Below are positions 12,981 to 20,925 of a DNA stretch of 25,452 nt, piece after piece (the stretch's first letter is position 1; each line of letters begins with the position of its first letter). The notes under the pieces were generated by a model. The model did not search any database, was not told the origin of the DNA, and was given only the letters and a program-made list of their open reading frames with translations. The DNA comes from JANLSE01 sp038214135 (lineage in GTDB: Bacteria; Chloroflexota; Chloroflexia; Chloroflexales; Roseiflexaceae), in assembly GCA_038214135.1 (NCBI GenBank), contig JBBQSD010000092.1:1-25452 (forward strand), in the 5' to 3' direction. Made by a program: the position numbers and the translations under genes.

Positions 12981-14539
12981 GGGCAAAGCGTTGCGCTATC
13001 TACTGTCGGGTATCAAGTGATGAGCAGGTGCGCGACGGCTACAGTCTTGATGAGCAGGAGCGGGCTGGACGCGAGAAGGCGTCCCGTGAAGGATGGGATG
13101 TGGTGTCTGTTCATCGTGATGAAGGGAAAACCGGTACCAACGATAATCGCACTCAGCTTCAGGCGATCAAAGCCTTAGCCGCTGCACACACCATTGATAT
13201 CATATTCATTCGCGATCTCTCGCGCCTGGCACGTGGGCTGAAACTTCAGGAGCAATTGATCGATGATCTCCTGAGTGCCCATGTGCATATTTGGCAGTCG
13301 GATGGCCCAGTCGTCAAGCACGATGATGCCGGTGATATCGATCCCGATTCGCGCATGCTGGCCCAGATTATCGGTTCCACTAACGAGCGCTACAGCCGCG
13401 ATCTGGCACGGCGTGTCAAGGGTGGCCTAAATCAGAAGGCCATGCAAGGGCGTGCGGTTGGCCCAGTGTCGTTCGGCTATGCCTGGCAGTATGAACGCAA
13501 TGCAAACGGTGACAAGCTCCGTCAAACCGCACAGATGGTACCAACCACCGATGCGATAATTGTTGTTGAGATCTTCACTCGCTATGTTACGGCCTGCTAT
13601 AGTGATCTCAGCCTGGCACAGGAACTCAATCACGAGGGTCTGACCTTTTGCCGGCGTGGGCAGCAACACAAGCGCGTACCTTTCACTGCTGATACGATTG
13701 GTGGGATACTACAGAACCGAGCCTATCTCGGTGAGATCAACTATCAAGGAATTACACGAGCAGGTACACACAAACCGATCATTGATGATGAACTGTTTGA
13801 CCGAGTGCATGCTATTCGGCAGCGACGTAGCAAGGCCGGAAGCGGGCGTAAGGCTGGAACACCAGCCCATGAGACACTGCTTCGAGAGATTGTGTATTGT
13901 GGCGGCTGTGGATCACGTCTACACATCTGCACCAGTGGCAAGGCCGCAAGCCGCATCAAATATTATCGCTGTGGACAGCGGCGTAATAGTGGGACGTGTG
14001 CGGAACCCATGCTCCCGGTTGCCATTGCTGATGAGCGTATGCTTCAGCTGCTGCGCTCACTCGCGATCCCGGCTGGCATTCGTGATGCTGCCATTGCCCT
14101 CGCACAGCAACACCTAGCACAACCGATCACGCCTGGCATTGATCGCATGCAAGTGCAGCAACGACTTGAGCGGTTGAAAACGCTGTTCAAGTTGGGTGAT
14201 ATGGATGAGCAGGAGTATCTTCGTGAGCGTGCAACACTTCAATCACTACTGGCTGATGTGCCACTGATGCCACGCTTGCTTGATGTGCAACGTGCTGCGG
14301 CCCTGCTGAGCGATATGAGCATGCTGCTTGATGCCAGCAGCCCCGAACACCAGCGGGCGCTCTTGCATCAAGTCTTCGATACCGTCTGGATGACAAAAGC
14401 CGGGATACGAGCATTACGCCCGGCCCCGGCTTTTCGTCTGTTGATTGGAATAGCAGCCCGTGAGGATGCTGACTCTGTGACCTCGACTGGACTCGAACCA
14501 GTAACCTCCAGCTCCGGAGGCTGGCGCTCTATCCATTGA
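12977..14539 (+). CDS. Large serine recombinase (integrase); 3' end read from the target tRNA
   Basis: 520 residues. The N-terminal resolvase domain begins with IYCRVSSDEQ, with catalytic Ser13, followed by RDLSRLARG (79-87). The recombinase domain contains GPVSFGYAW (about 162-170) and ILQNRAYLGEI (244-254). The zinc ribbon has Cys308, Cys311, Cys332 and Cys341, followed by a coiled-coil-like helical region (about 385-470). It catalyses site-specific integration and excision by a 2-bp staggered break. The frame crosses the att core at residues 500-505; residues 506-520 come from the antisense of tRNA-Arg. In the excised circle the frame would instead continue 28 codons into the left end and stop at TAA 2211-2213. 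GGAGGCGGC lies before the start. Confidence 0.93.
   Translation: MRAKRCAIYCRVSSDEQVRDGYSLDEQERAGREKASREGWDVVSVHRDEGKTGTNDNRTQLQAIKALAAAHTIDIIFIRDLSRLARGLKLQEQLIDDLLSAHVHIWQSDGPVVKHDDAGDIDPDSRMLAQIIGSTNERYSRDLARRVKGGLNQKAMQGRAVGPVSFGYAWQYERNANGDKLRQTAQMVPTTDAIIVVEIFTRYVTACYSDLSLAQELNHEGLTFCRRGQQHKRVPFTADTIGGILQNRAYLGEINYQGITRAGTHKPIIDDELFDRVHAIRQRRSKAGSGRKAGTPAHETLLREIVYCGGCGSRLHICTSGKAASRIKYYRCGQRRNSGTCAEPMLPVAIADERMLQLLRSLAIPAGIRDAAIALAQQHLAQPITPGIDRMQVQQRLERLKTLFKLGDMDEQEYLRERATLQSLLADVPLMPRLLDVQRAAALLSDMSMLLDASSPEHQRALLHQVFDTVWMTKAGIRALRPAPAFRLLIGIAAREDADSVTSTGLEPVTSSSGGWRSIH
14395..14434. terminator. Hairpin within recombinase gene, likely replacement terminator for tRNA-Arg
   Basis: AAAAGCCGGG (14395-14404) and CCCGGCTTTT (14425-14434) form a perfect 10 bp stem ending in TTTT on either strand. 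It lies 44 bp downstream of the tRNA 3' end in the tRNA's transcription direction, inside the recombinase coding sequence. Confidence 0.65.
14461..14491. other. attR: element arm plus 16 bp core
   Basis: The arm TGAGGATGCTGAC (14461-14473) is followed by the core TGTGACCTCGACTGGA (14476-14491). The core coincides with the last bases of tRNA-Arg. Joined to the left end, it gives a 58 bp partially palindromic attP. Confidence 0.88.
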
Positions 14540-14550
14540 GCTACGAGGCC
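14478..14550 (-). tRNA. tRNA-Arg (anticodon CCG)
   Basis: 73 bases without an encoded CCA. Acceptor GGCCTCG pairs with CGAGGTC (one G-U). D arm GCTC/GAGC with A20, typical for arginine. Anticodon stem CCAGC/GCTGG with loop CTCCGGA, giving CCG, which reads CGG. T arm ACTGG/CCAGT with TTCGAGT loop. Discriminator A. The 3' end is regenerated by the att core, so the tRNA remains intact after integration. Confidence 0.97.
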
Positions 14551-14563
14551 ATTAATTAGCAAG

Positions 14564-14592
14564 ATTGTAGCATTGGCCCGCAAAGCTGTCAA
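14564..14592 (-). promoter_or_regulatory. tRNA-Arg promoter
   Basis: On the minus strand TTGACA (14592-14587), 17 bases, TACAAT (14569-14564), with the tRNA 5' end 14 bp downstream. A near-consensus housekeeping promoter. Confidence 0.9.
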
Positions 14593-14650
14593 GGCGACTG
14601 AAACAGGGGGGTGCGACGTAAACTTTTGCGGCGGCCTGCGCTACGTCCAT

Positions 14651-14733
14651 GCGTAGGGGGCGAACCTCGTGTCGGCCCGCGATGATGGTGTTGCACGGCT
14701 CCATGTGGGCGAACACACGGTTCGCCCCTACGC
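14651..14733. repeat. REP-like inverted repeat, GCGTAGGGG-CGAACC family
   Basis: GCGTAGGGGGCGAACC (14651-14666) and GGTTCGCCCCTACGC (14719-14733) are inverted with one base difference in the G-run. The interior has a second GTGTCGGCCCGC/GTGGGCGAACAC-like imperfect pair. Such dispersed palindromes are usual in large bacterial genomes. Nothing else is recognised in 14593-14770. Confidence 0.65.
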
Positions 14734-14770
14734 GATGGTTGGGCATGGTGGTTCATTGCAGAACGTTCCG

Positions 14771-15262
14771 TCACACCCGAAACAGGATTGCGAGGTCGCG
14801 CCCATTATAGGCAAACGATTCACCAGCGTCGATCAGCGTTTTCGCATAGGCCTGCAGTGCAGCAAAAACGTCTGGGAAGCCAAACAGCAGCACTGAACTT
14901 GCGGCTTTATGCAATCGAATAGGCCAGCGGCTCCATTGTTGGCCAGGCTGAGGATCTGGTATAGGCTGCTGTTTCGCCAGATCCCAGCCCCAGGCAAGCA
15001 TCAGCAATTCCACACCACGCAGATAGCGTGTAATATAGGCAGGATCTTGCTTTAACTCAGCGATATCGCCCTCATAGACCACATAGGCTATGCCGTATGA
15101 ACTGGGCTTGTTGATCGGAAACATCCACCAGTCGTAATGGGCGCGATGAACGGCGCTCCAGTTGCCACCAGCAGCCCATTGCTCAAACATGGCTAGTTGC
15201 TCGGCTTGCTGGCGTTTGAGCTCGGCAAGCCCCACAAAGCGCGGGTCGTTATTTCGTTTCAT
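14771..15262 (-). CDS. Hypothetical protein (163 aa)
   Basis: The ATG at 15262 follows AGGACGT. The product is tryptophan/tyrosine-rich (HYDWWMFPINKPSSYGIAYV, LLMLAWGWDL), with a helical N-terminus (LAELKRQQAEQLAMFEQWAA) and no signal peptide or transmembrane segment. The pattern suggests a compact cytosolic protein, but I do not recognise the family. It is divergent from the antiporter gene, with a 144 bp shared intergenic region in which I see no clear promoter. Confidence 0.7.
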   Translation of the reverse strand: MKRNNDPRFVGLAELKRQQAEQLAMFEQWAAGGNWSAVHRAHYDWWMFPINKPSSYGIAYVVYEGDIAELKQDPAYITRYLRGVELLMLAWGWDLAKQQPIPDPQPGQQWSRWPIRLHKAASSVLLFGFPDVFAALQAYAKTLIDAGESFAYNGRDLAILFRV

Positions 15263-15406
15263 ACGTCCTCACAGGTGCGATCTACGAGTCTTCATCCCGG
15301 TGGCAGGCATTGTACACCGTCACGCCTGTCACTGCTGCCGCTACTCAGCCTGGCACGGAATCTGCCTGTTTGGGTGCAGGAGACACCGTACATAGGGCAG
15401 TAGCAT

Positions 15407-16738
15407 ATGGCCACCACTCTCTGGTATATGATCATTGGCGCCGTCTTTATTCTGATGGCGCTCACAAGCTCACTGTTCAAACGTTTACCACTGAGCACGT
15501 CAATGCTCTATCTGCTGATTGGTCTCGGGATCGGCCCGCTTGGCCTTGGGCTGCTCGTGATCGATCCAATTGCGGATGCGCCATTTCTTGAGCATCTCAG
15601 CGAGGTTGTCGTCCTGATCTCGCTGTTTACGGCTGGCCTGAAGCTGCGCGCCCGATTGCGTGATCCGCTGTGGCGAATACCGCTACGCCTCGCATTTGGC
15701 GCAATGCTACTGACAGTCGCGCTGATTGTGTGTGCTGGCACCCTTGGCCTCGGGCTGTCGCTGGGCGCTGCCGTGCTATTGGGTGCGATCCTCGCTCCAA
15801 CTGATCCAGTCCTTGCATCGGATGTGCAAATTGAGCAGCCCAGTGATCGTGATCGGGTGCGCTTTGGGTTAACCGGTGAGGCCGGGCTGAATGATGGCAC
15901 AGCCTTTCCCATGGTCATGCTTGGCCTGGGGTTGCTTGGCCTGCACGAATTGGGCACTGTTGGCTGGCGCTGGCTGCTGATCGATGTGTTGTGGGCCATT
16001 GGTGCTGGGCTACTGATTGGCTGGTTTCTTGGCCATTGGATCGGTAAACTGGTGATTGGGCTACGCAGTAAACACCAGGTTGCTGTTGGCCTCGACGATT
16101 TTCTGGCCTTAGGGTTGCTGGCGCTCTCCTATGGGGTGGCACATCTGCTGTATGCCTCAGGCTTTTTGGCTGTGTTTGCAACTGGTTTGGCACTGCGGAC
16201 AATCGAGCTCAAGCAGAATGCGGAGAAGCCAGCTGCGGAGGCAGTTCAAATCCATGGGGCGATTGGTGAAGAAGAACAGGCAGCGACCGATCCAGAGCAA
16301 GCATCCGCCTATATGATCCAGGCTGTGCTCGATTTTAATGCCCAGCTTGAGCGGATCGGCGAAGTAGCACTTGTCCTGCTGGTCGGCGCACTCCTACCAA
16401 CAGTCTGGGCAGATGTGCCGACCGCAGCGCTCTGGTTTATTCCGCTGCTGTTTCTGGTGATGCGCCCGCTGGCGGTCTGGGCTGGCCTGTATGGCCAGCC
16501 ACTGCCACGTATCCAGCGCTTCTTGATCGGCTGGTTTGGCATCCGCGGGGTTGGATCGATCTACTATTTGATGTACGCTATCACCCATGGCCTTGAACCC
16601 CAGCTTGCGCGCCAGCTCACCGGCTTGATTATTGTAACGATTGTTTCCTCGATCATTGTCCATGGCATTTCGGTCACGCCACTCATGCAACGCTATAGCG
16701 AGAACATGGCTACCTCGATCCCAAAAAGCACCAAATAA
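15407..16738 (+). CDS. Na+/H+ antiporter, CPA1 (NhaP/NHE-like) family
   Basis: 443 residues with about 12 hydrophobic segments, integral in the inner membrane. The conserved helix GAILAPTDPVLASDVQI (about 124-140) supplies the TDPV motif, and LTGEAGLNDGTAFP (about 152-165) supplies the E...ND ion-binding motif of CPA1. GWFGIRGVGSIYYL near 375-388 matches the conserved arginine-containing helix. A hydrophilic loop (HGAIGEEEQAATDPEQ) lies between segments near residue 285-300. It exchanges cytoplasmic Na+ (or K+) for H+ in pH and salt homeostasis. The gene appears monocistronic; the ribosome-binding site is weak. Confidence 0.92.
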   Translation: MATTLWYMIIGAVFILMALTSSLFKRLPLSTSMLYLLIGLGIGPLGLGLLVIDPIADAPFLEHLSEVVVLISLFTAGLKLRARLRDPLWRIPLRLAFGAMLLTVALIVCAGTLGLGLSLGAAVLLGAILAPTDPVLASDVQIEQPSDRDRVRFGLTGEAGLNDGTAFPMVMLGLGLLGLHELGTVGWRWLLIDVLWAIGAGLLIGWFLGHWIGKLVIGLRSKHQVAVGLDDFLALGLLALSYGVAHLLYASGFLAVFATGLALRTIELKQNAEKPAAEAVQIHGAIGEEEQAATDPEQASAYMIQAVLDFNAQLERIGEVALVLLVGALLPTVWADVPTAALWFIPLLFLVMRPLAVWAGLYGQPLPRIQRFLIGWFGIRGVGSIYYLMYAITHGLEPQLARQLTGLIIVTIVSSIIVHGISVTPLMQRYSENMATSIPKSTK

Positions 16739-16889
16739 TCTGTATAATCTGGAGAGCCGTCTGCAAGCCAACAGCCGTCAGCTCTCAGCCATCAGCTTTT
16801 TGGTGCGCGACAAGTCGTTGCGGTTAGCCCAACCTTTGTTGCTCATCTATGCAGGCACTATTGGAATGCTGAGAGTTGAATGCTGAATG

Positions 16890-18629
16890 CTACATCGACA
16901 ATGAGCCCTTGCGAAAATCACTCTTGCCAATGATCGCGTTGATCAATGCTGGCTGGCCATGCAGCCCAGCCTGTTGCGCCGCATCGAGTGCATCGCCAAT
17001 CAGCTCGGGATCATCAACGCGCACGCCGAATGCGCCAAGCCCAGCCACGGTTTTATCATAATCGCTGAGTGCCAATGCAGTGCCAATACTGTCGCCAAGC
17101 ATAGGAACCTGCTCGCGGGCGATCTGCGTCCAGCCGCCATCATTACCAACCACCGCAACCACGCCGATCCCATGGCGTGTGAGCGTATCGAACTCGGCCA
17201 ACCCATAGCCAGCCGAGCCATCACCATAGATCAACCACACATCCGCTTCTGGGCGGCACAGCTTGGCCCCAAGCGCAAATCCAGCCCCAACTCCCAACGT
17301 CCCAAATGGCCCTGGATCAAGCCATGTAAGTGGTGCAGGCGGGCGCAGAATATAGGAAGCTGTGGCAACAAAATCGCCACCATCAACAACATAGATCGCA
17401 TTTGGCCCGCCGCGTGCAGCAATTTCTCTACAGAGCTGTAATGGGTTGATTGCCGCAAGCCGCTGATCCGCCTGCTGTGCTATCTCTGCCTCGCGAGCGG
17501 CATCGCGGGCGTGCAACTGTGCTTGCCAGGCTTCCCAGCGCGCCACTGGCGGTAGTTGTGCGGCCAGCATGCGCAGAAACAGCCCGGCATCACCAAGTGC
17601 GGCAATCTGTGGCCGCCGATTGTGGAACAGATCGGCACGGCTACGATTAGCAGAAATATAACAGGCGCGGTGCGGAATATGATTGCCATAATCGAGGCGG
17701 AAATCACACGGCACACCGGCCAGCAGCACAAGATCGGCCTCGCGCAATGCCTCACGGCGTTTGTGGCGCATCTGCACGCGATGTTCGGCACCCAATAATC
17801 CACGCGCCATCCCCGAAAGATACACAGGCGCACCAATGCGCTCGATTGCCCTGGCCAGCTCGCCAACATTGGCAACATCAAGCACTGCCTGGCTACCAAC
17901 CAGCACAATTGGCCGTTTGGCCTGACCAAGCGCTGTGGCTGCTTGTTGCACCGTGGCTACACCAGGCAATGGGAGTTCTGGGGCAATGATTGGCCCGATC
18001 TGCTGCGTTGTGGCCCCAGCAAACAAGCGCCCGACATGCAGATTCAAATAGCTCTGGGTGATTCTGCCAGCCAGCGAGCGCCGTGTACCCGATTTGATTC
18101 CATACCATTCACGCACCAGTGCCTCGCCATACAACAGATCAACCGGGATTTCCACAAACACCGGCCCCGGCACACCACTTGCAGCGACCGAAAAGGCCTC
18201 GGCAAGCACTGACGTCAGATCGCGCACCCGCTGTACCCGCCGATGCCATTTGACAATCGAGCGCACCAACGCAATCTGATCAATATCCTGGAGTGCGCCC
18301 CGCCCGCGCAGTGCCGTCGCTGCTGCCCCACCGATCAGCACCAGCGGCGATTGGGCCATCTGGGCATTCTTCAGCGCAGTGATTGTGTTGGTGACACCTG
18401 GCCCTGCTGTAACGATAGCAACACCCGGTTTGCCCGTCAGGCGTGCAACCGCATCGGCAGCAAACACAGCCGTGGCCTCGTGGCGTGTATCGATCACCCG
18501 AATGCCACGCCGCTTCGCACCAACCAGAATCGGCGCAATATGCCCGCCCGTCAGCGTAAAGACGAAGCGAACACCCTGCGCGAGCAGCGCCTCAGCCACC
18601 CAATCGCCACCATGCTCATATGCTGCCAT
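16890..18629 (-). CDS. TPP-dependent enzyme, ILVBL/2-hydroxyacyl-CoA-lyase-2-like
   Basis: 579 residues; start fixed by GGAGG six bases before the ATG at 18629. The Pyr domain has GGHIAPILVGAKRRGIRVID and TRHEATAVFAADAVARLTG with the catalytic Glu (51). The central domain has KRPIVLVGSQA and LSGMARGLLG. The PP domain contains DGGDFVATASY, WLDPGPFGTLGVGAGFALGA and GDGSAGY...VVGNDGGWTQI, the TPP/Mg motif. The pattern is much closer to metazoan ILVBL (HACL2) than to acetolactate synthase IlvB, notably CDFRLDYG and WLDPGPFGTLGVG. Likely reaction: C-C cleavage of 2-hydroxyacyl-CoA or a related carboligation. It lies next to a branched-chain aminotransferase, but no ilvN or ilvC is near. Confidence 0.88.
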   Translation of the reverse strand: MAAYEHGGDWVAEALLAQGVRFVFTLTGGHIAPILVGAKRRGIRVIDTRHEATAVFAADAVARLTGKPGVAIVTAGPGVTNTITALKNAQMAQSPLVLIGGAAATALRGRGALQDIDQIALVRSIVKWHRRVQRVRDLTSVLAEAFSVAASGVPGPVFVEIPVDLLYGEALVREWYGIKSGTRRSLAGRITQSYLNLHVGRLFAGATTQQIGPIIAPELPLPGVATVQQAATALGQAKRPIVLVGSQAVLDVANVGELARAIERIGAPVYLSGMARGLLGAEHRVQMRHKRREALREADLVLLAGVPCDFRLDYGNHIPHRACYISANRSRADLFHNRRPQIAALGDAGLFLRMLAAQLPPVARWEAWQAQLHARDAAREAEIAQQADQRLAAINPLQLCREIAARGGPNAIYVVDGGDFVATASYILRPPAPLTWLDPGPFGTLGVGAGFALGAKLCRPEADVWLIYGDGSAGYGLAEFDTLTRHGIGVVAVVGNDGGWTQIAREQVPMLGDSIGTALALSDYDKTVAGLGAFGVRVDDPELIGDALDAAQQAGLHGQPALINAIIGKSDFRKGSLSM

Positions 18630-18907
18630 TGCCAGCCTCCCGATCTGAAATAGCCGATATTCGATAGACCGATAGCCGATAGCGCAATGTAATTGCCCTG
18701 TTCGTGTCTGCAATGTGCAGCGCAGTTGCATGGGTCTATCGAAAAAGTCAGGAGTCAGAATGCGGAACCAAGAACCAATCTTGAGCAATTCATCGGATAG
18801 GTTTCGCCTCCACGCCGCAGGCTGAAGCCACGCAGCTATGGATGTATCCTCATCTTGCCGCAGGCTCCTGACTCCTGACGCCAATCTCACAATTTTCGGC
18901 TATCGGG
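18630..18907. repeat. Intergenic repeats between TPP enzyme and aminotransferase
   Basis: This 278 bp stretch has no gene. It contains GATAGCCGATA-type heptad repeats at both ends (18655-18680 and 18897-18924), an inverted pair TCAGGAGTCA / TGACTCCTGA around 18749 and 18865, and CCGCAGGCTGAAGCC at 18815-18829, which recurs near 22012 and 22069. These are dispersed intergenic repeats. No convincing promoter was identified. Confidence 0.55.
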
Positions 18908-19897
18908 CTATCGGCTATCGGCTATTCCCGCCGGTGTCAGCCAATCGGCATACTTCGGGTTCTTGCTACGCACCACATCATGGAAAATCTGCTCCAGCTT
19001 GGCAGTCACAGGGCCAATTGCACCATCGCCAACCTGATAGCGATCAACCGAGCCGATTGTCAGGATTTCGGCAGCGGTTCCGCACATGAAGATCTCATCG
19101 GCCACATACAGCTCCGTTCGATCAACCGGTCGCTCGACCACTTCTAGGCCAAGTTCCTGGCGGGCGAGTGTGATCAGCGATGAACGGCTGATACTCTCCA
19201 GGATCGAGTCGCTCGACATTGGTGTGACGAGCACGCCATCACGTAGCAGCATGATGCACGATCCAGGCCCTTCGGAGACTTTGCCAACCGTGTTGAGGAA
19301 AATGGCGGTATCATAGCCATCAATATGCGCCTCTGCCATCGCTAGGTTGGAATTGCGATAGTTCGCAATATTCTTAACCCTCGGCGGCATCACGTTATCG
19401 GCGATGCGTGTGTAGGAAGAGACACATGCACTGCGAACCCAACCCTTCCCAAGATGCGATGCATTTGGGCGGGCAGTGATCGCAATATCGACGGGTTGCG
19501 GCGTGGCGCTGGTGCTGCTCTCAAAATTCCCGCCGCCCTTTGGGTAGCAATACGGGAAGATATAGGTATCGCTGGTGACATGCAGGGCCTGCACGAGTTC
19601 GACGACAGCATCAGTCAGTTCGGCCACACTATAGGGCGATGCCTGGCGCATGAGTTTCTGGGAGCGCAACAGCCGTTGCAAATGTGCATCGAGCTGCCAG
19701 ATATACAATTCGCCCTGCTCCTCATTCCAGTAGGACATGATCCCTTCGAAGATCGCGGTGACGCCGCTCCAGAACGTACTGGACAGATGAACCGTTGCGC
19801 TGGCCCATGGCACACGCTGACCGTTCCACCACAGATAGGCCGGTGTGCTCGTATCATAATCTTCCGCAAAGGTTTGATGTAGGCTTGTGGCTGCCAC
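18908..19897 (-). CDS. ilvE: Branched-chain amino acid aminotransferase (PLP fold type IV)
   Basis: 329 residues from a GTG start with GAGG seven bases upstream. Transfers the amino group between glutamate and branched-chain 2-oxo acids. Fold-type-IV features: FWSGVTAIFEGI (42-53), the PLP lysine at 175 in PPRVKNIANYRNSNLAMAEA, VSEGPGSCIM with the PLP-contacting glutamate, and the C-terminal GTAAEILTIGSVD. Length matches IlvE. A D-amino-acid transaminase or aminodeoxychorismate lyase is less likely, since the sequence keeps the NIANYRNSNLA signature of BCATs. Confidence 0.93.
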   Translation of the reverse strand: MAATSLHQTFAEDYDTSTPAYLWWNGQRVPWASATVHLSSTFWSGVTAIFEGIMSYWNEEQGELYIWQLDAHLQRLLRSQKLMRQASPYSVAELTDAVVELVQALHVTSDTYIFPYCYPKGGGNFESSTSATPQPVDIAITARPNASHLGKGWVRSACVSSYTRIADNVMPPRVKNIANYRNSNLAMAEAHIDGYDTAIFLNTVGKVSEGPGSCIMLLRDGVLVTPMSSDSILESISRSSLITLARQELGLEVVERPVDRTELYVADEIFMCGTAAEILTIGSVDRYQVGDGAIGPVTAKLEQIFHDVVRSKNPKYADWLTPAGIADSR

Positions 19898-19967
19898 GGT
19901 AGTCCTCTTTCAGATATATTATTGTCCATAGCTGATTGTACCGTATCATCAGAGATCTGCTGCGGGC

Positions 19968-19996
19968 TTGACCACGACCCAAAATGCGTTTATCAT
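19968..19996 (+). promoter_or_regulatory. Candidate promoter of ureA
   Basis: TTGACC (19968-19973), 17 bases, TATCAT (19991-19996), about 90 bp before the ureA start. No NtcA- or Nac-like operator is recognised nearby. Confidence 0.55.
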
Positions 19997-20086
19997 TCGC
20001 CAATCCCAATAGCCTTTCCCGTCTGCAATGGCGCAGCGCGCATCCTGCCGCTGTGCTTGTTCATATGGCATATTCGGAGGCCAAGC

Positions 20087-20389
20087 ATGTTTCTAACCCC
20101 CCGCGAGCAAGAGAAGCTGATGATCTATGTGGCCGCCGAGATCGCCCGTAAACGGCGTGCCCGTGGCCTACGGCTGAATGTGCCTGAGGCAACCGCGCTG
20201 ATCTGTGAATCACTGCTCGAAGGTGCCCGCGATGGCAAAAGTGTCGTCGAACTGATGGAATTAGGCCGCCACGTCCTCAGCCGCGATGATGTGATGGACG
20301 AAGTGCCTGCCCTGCTTTCGGTTGTACAGATCGAGGCAACCTTCCCCGATGGCACAAAGCTGATCTCCTGCCATGATCCGATTGTGTGA
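20087..20389 (+). CDS. ureA: Urease gamma subunit
   Basis: 100 residues, the normal length. Start at the ATG with CGGAGG six bases upstream; an upstream TTG-initiated extension is not supported. MFLTPREQEKLMIYVAAEIA, LNVPEATALICESLLEGARD and VPALLSVVQIEATFPDGTKL are characteristic. It forms the UreABC trimer of hetero-trimers that hydrolyses urea to ammonia and carbamate in the cytoplasm. Followed by ureB after 164 bp. Confidence 0.98.
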   Translation: MFLTPREQEKLMIYVAAEIARKRRARGLRLNVPEATALICESLLEGARDGKSVVELMELGRHVLSRDDVMDEVPALLSVVQIEATFPDGTKLISCHDPIV

Positions 20390-20473
20390 GGGGTGACTTT
20401 CTTGACGGCGTGACATGGTGAGGGGGTGGCACGGTGAACGTGCTGCGGAGTGGTACAACCTTAATCAAGCATC

Positions 20474-20510
20474 TGTCACCGTGTCACCGTGTCATTATGT
20501 CATTATGTCA
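20474..20510. repeat. Octamer tandem repeat between ureA and ureB
   Basis: TGTCACCG twice, then TGTCATTA twice, then TGTCA: about 4.6 units of 8 bp. The preceding bases 20391-20450 have related GTGACATGGTGAG-type sequence. Non-coding. Confidence 0.7.
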
Positions 20511-20553
20511 AAACAATCAGGACAAAGACCATCGAACAAAAAAGGAGCACCGC

Positions 20554-20925
20554 GTGGCATCTTCCAGCGACCGCTACATCCTGCGTGATGAGCCAATCGA
20601 ACTCAATGCTGGCCGCCGAACCGCATCCATAACCGTACAGAACACCGGTGATCGGCCAATCCAGATCGGTTCGCACTATCATTTCTTTGAGGTCAACCGA
20701 GCCTTGCAGTTTGATCGCGCTGCAACGATTGGTATGCGCCTGAATATTCCGGCTGGCACAGCGGTGCGTTTCGAACCAGGCGATACCCGCGATGTGGAAT
20801 TGGTGGTGTTTGGGGGATTGCGCCGTGCAATCGGGTTCAATAACCTGACCGACGGCGCAACCGATACGCAGGCAGGCATTCGCGCATCGCTGCGGCGTGC
20901 CCGTGAAGAGGGCTTTATTGAATAA
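20554..20925 (+). CDS. ureB: Urease beta subunit
   Basis: 123 residues from GTG at 20554, with AAAGGAG seven to eight bases upstream. DEPIELNAGRRTASITVQNT, HYHFFEVNRALQFDR and LNIPAGTAVRFEPGD are diagnostic, and the C-terminal IRASLRRAREEGFIE is normal. Structural subunit of urease. Not fused to ureA. The gene is separated from ureC by about 2.1 kb of decayed transporter sequence and a repair gene. Confidence 0.98.
   Translation: MASSSDRYILRDEPIELNAGRRTASITVQNTGDRPIQIGSHYHFFEVNRALQFDRAATIGMRLNIPAGTAVRFEPGDTRDVELVVFGGLRRAIGFNNLTDGATDTQAGIRASLRRAREEGFIE

Larger units (their letters stand above)
2111..14491. mobile_element. 12.4 kb integrative element in tRNA-Arg(CCG) with serine recombinase
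   Basis: The ends are a 16 bp exact direct repeat, TGTGACCTCGACTGGA, at 2111-2126 and 14476-14491. The right copy is the 3' end of tRNA-Arg. Between them lie a serine recombinase adjacent to the right end, a primase-like replication gene at the left end, an XRE-type repressor with divergent promoters, an FtsK/HerA-like ATPase with a membrane partner, a HEPN pair, a nuclease, an amidoligase, a sigma-like factor and phage-like fragments. No capsid, portal, large terminase, relaxase or transposase is visible. It is best described as an integrative, perhaps mobilisable or AICE-like, element. A satellite of a phage is the main alternative, given the terminase-small-like and tape-measure-like genes. 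Confidence 0.88.

Noticed and set aside
14506..14539. Integrase C-terminal residues EPVTSSSGGWRSIH as a functional domain
   Set aside because: This peptide is simply the antisense of a tRNA gene and appears whenever a frame runs into tRNA; conservation cannot be taken as protein function.
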